This document shows, piece by piece, positions 1 to 7,600 of a DNA stretch of 30,210 nucleotides. Every line of letters starts with the position of its first letter. Within the stretch, counting starts at the first letter, position 1. Position numbers and translations under genes: made by a program. This DNA is from Ectocarpus siliculosus. Its lineage: Eukaryota > Sar > Phaeophyceae > Ectocarpales > Ectocarpaceae. Under the pieces are notes generated by a model that was not told the DNA's origin, made no database searches, and saw nothing but the letters and a program-made list of their open reading frames with translations. The stretch spans positions 3,127,615-3,157,824 of the forward strand of contig FN649740.1 in assembly GCA_000310025.1 (NCBI GenBank), read 5' to 3'.

Positions 1-699
1 GGGGGGGGGGGGGGGAGGGGCACGGGTACCGCGATGGCGTAGTGTAGGGAAGCGAATCCCCCGCCAGATTGGGAGCAGTCACCGGCTTGACGGCGCGTGT
101 TTGTTTCGGCGTGAACACGCTATGCAACAAGAAGCGGTACTGCAACCTTGGTTGTGACCACGGCAGTCGCCTCGAGTTGGAAACGATGCCTGCGGCAGAT
201 GGAGCTCGAGGACACGCGCACGATTCCTTAGCGGTGTTCAAGCCACCCAGAAACCGCGACGTGGACTGCACGACGCTTATTGTTTTTGTCAGCATGATGG
301 TGTAAGGGTTTAGTTTTTTTTGTTGATTTCTTCGTCCTTGTGGCCGTCTAGAGAACGCCTCCTCGGTAGAGTGCCGCACCGGTGCCCCGTGTCCGTCATT
401 CCTGACCCATCCGGTTGATCATGGAGCCAGGCGTTCTTGTTCGGCACGTGTGCTGTGTCGCCGTGCGGTACATAGCAACTGGGGAGGTTAATCTGGCACC
501 GGTGGCCGTACACTGTGTTCATAGCCGATGGTTTGTTTGTCCTTCGAGTATATAACAATATGGTGTTGTTGTCGTGGCTTAAATTCGGCGCAGCGTTCGC
601 TTGTCATGCTGATTGCGCGTATATTGTGTGCCGGCGTGCTTCCTGACCACATTTCCGCCGCCTCATGTGCTTCGGTATCCCCCGGCGATCACCGCCCAG
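1..699. other. Upstream stretch without a recognised gene
   Basis: The window opens with a G homopolymer (positions 1-15, one A, then more G). After it I see no exon with convincing splice signals and no known motif. Short open frames exist on both strands but have no recognisable protein character. The missing 5' exons of the coiled-coil gene that becomes visible at 700 may lie here or before the window. Confidence 0.4.
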
Positions 700-762
700 G
701 CGTTGCTCGGTCTGTCCAAGCAACTGGAAGAAAAGGCCGGGAGGGATGACCTGTCGGCCAAG
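700..762 (+). CDS. Coiled-coil gene, first visible exon
   Basis: The acceptor is ACCGCCCAG and the donor AAG|GTGCGG; the exon is phase 0 at both ends. It encodes 21 residues (ALLGLSKQLEEKAGRDDLSA plus K), helical and charged like the later exons. A longer exon reaching upstream cannot be excluded. Confidence 0.55.
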
Positions 763-1868
763 GTGCGGCTGTCGTCATGATCCTCTTTGCTGCTGCCTGA
801 GCGAGAACTTGTTGTCTCAACAACAGACGCAAAAGACCCGTGGTAGTCTCTACCCCGTGCCTCGGTACTCCGCAGGAATCCAACCGGTAGAGTAGAACTG
901 CGCGCTCGCAGCACAGGCAGACGCGACAAGAGCATGGCGCAACAGGCAGTCCCATGAAGTAAACTAACACGGAAAGCAACTTCCTGTTCAACGCGGCAAA
1001 CACGCGGTGGTGAATGACCCAGCAGGCGGTACCCTACGATTGAAAACGCAACTCACGCCGGCGGAAACCCAGATTGCCACTCCGCTCCGTCCCGGTAGCG
1101 TAGGGGTGTAAGGCAAATGGCCTCGGGCCTACTGTAAGAGTTTGCATCAGTTCGCCTCCCCCCCGCCTCCCCCCCGCCCCCCGCCTCGTACCACCTCGCC
1201 CGGAAGTTGGGTGCTCCGGGCGTAGAAGGAGCCCGAAAAAAACAGACCTTTTTTCATGGCCTTGAAAGTAAACGCCGCGTTTCCGCGTGCGGCAGGGTGA
1301 GAAGAGCTCAAGGCGCTCGAAGAATGCACGGGAAACCATCGGAATGGTTGTGTCGCATGGCATGTGCAGGGAAGGGGCCGGGTGGACTTTGAAGCCTGCA
1401 TCCCGGTCCTAAAGAGTGTGCAATCATTCGACAAATCATCTCCCTGTAGTCTCTACGCTAGCCTGAGTCCTTGAAGCTGTTCTATATGTATCGCGTCACA
1501 ATGCTGAACCACAGACTACAAGCTACGACGTACGTTCGTGTACATGCAGGGTGAGGAGCTCGAGGCCTGCATCCGTGAGCGCGAACGGGCGGTGCGGCAG
1601 TGGGGAGTCGGGCGAGACTTCGCAGATAGCCTCGGGAGGGCCAACCGCGGGCTCGCCGGGAAGCTGCTAGCCGTCGAAGGGGTATTGAGCACCAAGATCG
1701 ATAGGGTGAGCGCTACGCTGAGCTGACACCCACGACAATGCGATGGCTAAACCTCTTGTGGGCCTTGAAATACGCCCCATTGTTCACGTATGCCATGGCG
1801 GGCGCACTCTGTTTAGTGTGTGGTAGCGTCGGCTTTCAAGTCCTCTGCAGAGGCAACAAGAAGGACAC

Positions 1869-1909
<41 letters not shown>

Positions 1910-4564
1910 ATTGAAGACATCAACCAATGAGCATGTCCCGCTGTATTCCATCCATTCCGTGCCTGCTCGGCGCAACCCCCCACGCTCTCAGCCGGATAGA
2001 CTTTTGGAGAACAGTCTATATGTACGACCCATCGAAGTCACCCTTGATGATGATACTCCGAGGCTTCTGCGCTTGAGTAACCCCAGTACCCCCCCCCCCC
2101 CGGTTCGCTTCGCGCTTGGTGATGTGAGAGCCTGGTCCGGTGAGAACCCGGAGTGCTCCGTCCCGGCTTTGTAGGGATGCGAGGTCAATGGTCAAACGAT
2201 TACGGCATGCACGACTATGAGTACCCCCCCCCCCCCCCGGTTCCCTTCTTGCCTGGCTTATTTCCATCCCACCGCACACAGTCGGAGTTGGACAACATGC
2301 AGGCGGCGTGCGCCAAGGTGTCGACAGTTTCGGATTTCTTGGACGACGCGGCGCGAAGGGTTTCGACTCTGGAGGCGGGGTTGGAGCGGGGAGAGCGCGA
2401 GCGAAGGGAGAATGAGGAGGACACGCGAGAGGCCCTGCGAGACGTGAAGGCCAACCTCGCTGAGAGGGCTGACAAGTGAGGGCGTGCGCCGTGCTTGTTG
2501 GTGGTCGTAAACGAGGAGATTGTTGTGCCGTTAAGAGCGAAACGACAAAGCTTCTCAACACTTTCTTCCCTCTTGGCTGATTACTGCGGGCGCGTTTCAA
2601 CCCACGGGAACGCCAAACGGCACCTTGTTTGCTAGGCTTCCTCCGGTTGCGGGAACAACGGTACGATGGTGTGTGTAGGTACACCTTTATCTTATCCCAT
2701 CTGGTATGTAAGGAAAACCCCGAAAAAACAGTTGTGTTTCGTCGCAAGATACAATAACCATGCTTTTGCACGCCGGGCGCTTGTGGGGTAGCCATCATCA
2801 CGACGATGTTGGTTTTACTATCTTCCGTGGATTCCCGTCGGGGGGAGGAGGGGGGGGGCACTTTCCTCCTTTTCGTGGATATTTTCGGAGATCTGCATGT
2901 GTATTGCCGCAAGCAAGGAATGCTTTTTTTGCGCCAAAGCGGTGGACCTCCGTGTACGACGTGGATGGAACACTTGTCCGAAATTCAAAGTCTGACCCAT
3001 TAGGTATTTACGCTGTTTATTGCCTGTATAGATATGTTGAAATTAACAGTCCTCCGGCGGGCTGGATACAACCGTCGTTCCGCTCATGGTGTTCCCCCGG
3101 CTGTCTCATTTGGACTGTATCGGCGTTGGAATACTATTAAGGAATAATAAAAACACACACAGAAAGACTACCCATTCGAGATATACCCACAGTCGAACGG
3201 GATGTGGTGTACTATTCCCAAGCACGTACAGCATATATACTGTAGTTCCCTTCAGCAGACTTAATTCATGTGGCAAAGGCACCAGCAACAACGGGACCAG
3301 CAACAGCAACCGCTAGACAAGAACAGTGTTAACAGCAGCGACGTTGCCTCCATGTTGCGACCCCCGCTGCCGGCACCGCACTGCTCTGGGCCGAGTCCAG
3401 ACGCTCGTCTCAGGCCGTCGCACAAGACCTAGCAGACCTCCGCAGGTCCTTCATCGAGGAGACCAGCTCCAAGACCAGGCAGCTGAGGGGCCTCAGGCGC
3501 GACGCGAACGAGCTCAAGGTATTATGTGGTTTTGGGTGCGGTTTCTACATAGGTTTGGGACCTTCTTTTCCCATTTACGCGAGGGATTTGTGTCCTCCGT
3601 TCGGCAACTATTCGTCTTTTGAGCAGCTGGTATTTTTTCGTCGTTTCTGACGCACTTTCGGAGAGGAATCATAGCTGCAACACACCTTTTACCATTTGCT
3701 ATTAGTAGTGCGCTCCACTACACAAACCTACCTCGTTTATCGCAAAACAATACAGCAGTCGGAGGTCAAAAGACGTGACATCCCGATAACCCTCATCTGC
3801 CTCTATAGCTCAGCTGGGAGAGCGTGGCACTGAAGTTGCCAAGGTCACTGGTTCGATCCCGGTTGGAGGCATCTTTTTTTATTTGACAACATTTTTTTTT
3901 TGCCACTTGAGTATTTTTGTATTTTTCAAGACCTTTTCTTATTGACGGACTCCGCTGGCCTAGACTATCTGTCGTTGAGTTTTATTGGCTTGCGGACCCT
4001 TCTGGTCCATTTTATTTTCGTATACCTTTTTTCGGTAAGTTAGCCTGTGACCACGGGAATCGACCCCATCAAGTGTTAGACTAGCACGGACAGAAGAAGG
4101 TACTGAGCAGAGAGAACGGAACGTTTTTTAATGTGAAGACAACAACAACAACAACAACCACTCCGGAGTATGTGCTACTTGTATACTCTGGAGTTTCAGC
4201 TGAAGACGTTGAAGAGGTGGACTCTTCTCTCTCACTCTGCCCGGCAATGTAACGCCATGTTGTCCTCAAAAAGTCTAAGTCGTCTTAGAATTCCTGGCCG
4301 CTTCAGATTTCGAGGTCTCGAGTTCATTTCCTGGCGAAATATTGTTTTGCTCACACATCATCACTATCAAAGCTTTCTCATCCCGTTCACTTATATGCTT
4401 AGTATGTTCTTTTTCTTGCAGACCAAACAGCAGTACACTTTTATACTTTCCTTCTTCTCACGCAAACAATACACCATTCGTCTTTGTTCCTGTGCATGAA
4501 CACAAATGAGACTGTTTATTAAGCCGAGTTTTTCCAACTGTTCACTACGCATGTGTTTTTTAGG

Positions 4565-4604
<40 letters not shown>

Positions 4605-7600
4605 CTTCACATTAAAAAACTGTTCCGTTCTCTCTGCTCAGTACCTTCTTCTGTCCGTACTAGTTCTAACACTTGACGGGGTCGATTCCCGTGGTCACAG
4701 GCTAACTTACCCAAAAAAAGTATACGAAAATAAAACGAACCACAAGGGTCCGCAAGCCAATAAAAGTCAACGACAGCTAGTCTAGGCCATTCCGCTCGCC
4801 TCTCTGCACGCTATGCGAGGTAACCCTAGATTGGAAAAAGATAGAAAAAGTAAAAGTAAAAGTAAAAGAAAAAGAAAGAGAAAGAGAAAGGGAAAAAGAA
4901 AAAGAAAAAGAAAAAGAAAGGAATAGAGCAGATGGAGAGGTGGACTTGGTTTATTCCAGTTTTTTTCTGGGCGGTGGGGTCACTTTATTTTTTTATGTAG
5001 CCCAATAAAAATAGGTTTCTTACTTACGAGGAGGGAAATGACAAGTTCCTAGCACCCATTTTTTTGCAGCCCGAATATGTCTAAGGATTCCGGCTGGCGA
5101 GTGAGAAAATGGGATCGGCTGACATATTCGCTGAAGGAAAATGGGGATTCATACGCCAATCGTGCCAGAACGACGAACTGCACCGTCTGTTGCCCAGAGG
5201 CCAATATCGTGAGGCCATTCACAAAAACACCTCTGCAGGTATCTAAAATTCAGAGGGTTCTGCATCTTGTTGGCCGCACAAGAGCCGAAAACGTCAACCT
5301 GCCATTTCGGCCCAAAAAAGGCCGTTTTCGTGGCTGCTGCATATATATATGACCAGTCAAAAACGGATGCCAGAGAGAGAGCCGACGACATCCACAAAGT
5401 GCAGCCAGCGGCGTGCGGTCACACATGTACCCTCTGCAAGCGTCCCGGAAGCAAGGCATATTGTCTAGTTTTGATTGAGCACGGCCTGCAAACGTGAGCC
5501 GAAGGGTGGCTAGATGTTGACGTTTTTTTACTTTTTTCTTGTTCCGGCTACCATAGCCGTGCGGCCGTACATATACCCTCTTGAGGCGCCCCAAAAACAG
5601 GGAGTATTGTCCAGTTTTTTTGCAAACGGCCTGCAGCAAACGTGAACCGAAGTGGGTTTCGATGTTGACTTTTTTGGCGTCTGCCTTTGTTTTCTGGTTG
5701 CTCCGAGTCTGACCAGTCAAGAATGGATGCCAGAGAGAGGCCTTAGGCCGACGATATCCACAAACGGCCGTCACTGGTGTGAGGTCGTACACATGCCCTT
5801 TGCAGGCGACCCAAAAAGGCCGCTCCGTGTCTTGTTGGCCGCACACGAGCCGAACACGATAACTGAATCATTCTGTGACCCACGTAAACTTGAGTTGACC
5901 TTTTTGTCCACTCGGAAAAAAAAAAAATTACTTCTCGAGGGGCCGTAAGAAGGTCGCTCGGATCTGTTGTTTTTTTTGCTTGCAGATCCTTCCCAGAAAG
6001 AGAGAGGAGAAAAAAACAACATAAAAAAGCTCAGCTGAAGAATAGCCTAATAATAGGTGATTATTTCATTGTTTCACAGTTCGTTGACGTGCCAGTGATC
6101 GTCCTCGTTGTTGATGGATCTCTACGAAATCTGACTTCTGCACAATTATCTCCAGTCACTACCTACACCTACCTCTTCACGCTATTCAGCGGAAATAAGC
6201 CAGGTGCATTTCATCCCTAGCATACAACAAGTTGCACCACTGCTGCTGTGTAGCTCAAAAGTGCGAGGGAGTGAAGAATCAAACGCACAAACGTGCGCTA
6301 AAACAACATTTTTACGATAGAGCGGTGATTTTGTTCGATTTTCGCACACAGATATCACAAACAGTTCCGACGAAACCTCACGTACGGATTATTATGTGAG
6401 ATCGCGCACTATTGCGAGTGGTCTCCGGGAAACTTGTTGTATTATGCTGCAACGGCTTGTTGCGGCGCGTTTTCCTCGCGGTATTTTTTGCCATCCGGGC
6501 TTCACCATTCATTGCTGTCTACGTTGCAGGAGGTGCACACATACCATGAGGAGATATATATATTTTTTTCACCGAGCTGGCAATTAAACTCGACATTAAT
6601 TTTTGTTTCCACCTTCGTCCGAGGTATGCGGAAAATTTCGGTTGTTCACCCACACCCCGCACCTACCTCAGAACATGATGAAAACGAAAAATTGACGCGA
6701 ACGAACGCCACCTGTTGTTCGCATTTTCACCAACAACATCCAGCAACCGGACCTGGTCAATTACATGATGAACCGGATGGCCAAAAGGCCGGTCTTGTAT
6801 GTATGTCTCGGGAAGCCGTGTTTTCTGATCTGACTCAATCCTAATCTTCAGCACCTATGCCAAGTTTTTATTCTTTCCTATGTACTTCCGTCTGCGATCC
6901 CCACTGGAGGCGTCAATATTTGTGGTTGAAAGTAAGCCTCTATAGCTCAGCTGGGAGAGCGTGGCACTGAAGTTGCCAAGGTCACTGGTTCGATCCCGGT
7001 TGGAGGCAACTCATTTTTCGGAGTTATTTTTTTGCTTTGCACAGTTTGCTCTACGATTCCGACGCCAACGTTCGACCACAGATATATATATATTTAATTG
7101 TTTTTCTCCCATCGTTGGATTCTGTCGTCTGCCCCTCTGACCCCTATCCTCCACTTCTACTAGCTAGACGACCCAACCGGGGTCACATAGGAGGGGGGGG
7201 GTTGCACCCCCTCCTGCGGTTCCTGCCTGAGATATTTTTATCGCGAGAAGGGTACAGCAATCCCTTCCCTCGCGACTTTTAAAGTCGATCGAGTTTACTA
7301 ACAACGAGCTTCGCAGCGCGTCGCTTCCAACTTAGACCAGGATTTTTTTAGTGAGAACTAAACTCACTTTGCCGGGACTCGAACCCATGACCTGGCCCTT
7401 AGAAGGCTGCGAGGTTACCCACTAGAGGACCGGGGCGACCGATGGTGGTGCACCAGCCTCTATAGCTCAGCTGGGAGAGCGTGGCACTGAAGTTGCCAAG
7501 GTCACTGGTTCGATCCCGGTTGGAGGCATCTTATTTTTCGAAACTATTTTGCTGCTTTTCCCAGTTTGCTCTTCCTGTTCCGCCTGTAGGCGCCAATGTT

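Noticed and set aside
1290-1410. Possible extra exon of the coiled-coil gene
   Set aside because: An AG precedes an open stretch, but the peptide is not helical and no good donor follows before a stop.
1784-1975. Poly-Gln open frame on the minus strand
   Set aside because: The Gln run comes only from a (CTG)12 microsatellite, and nothing around it looks like an exon.
2016-2912. 298-residue minus-strand open frame
   Set aside because: It spans the poly-C repeat module and is antisense to a phase-matched exon (2282-2475). The translation is Pro/Arg-rich shadow sequence without domain motifs.
5250-5846. 198-residue minus-strand open frame
   Set aside because: It follows diverged DNA repeats, and similar peptide phrases recur only because the DNA repeats do. 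No start or splice support.
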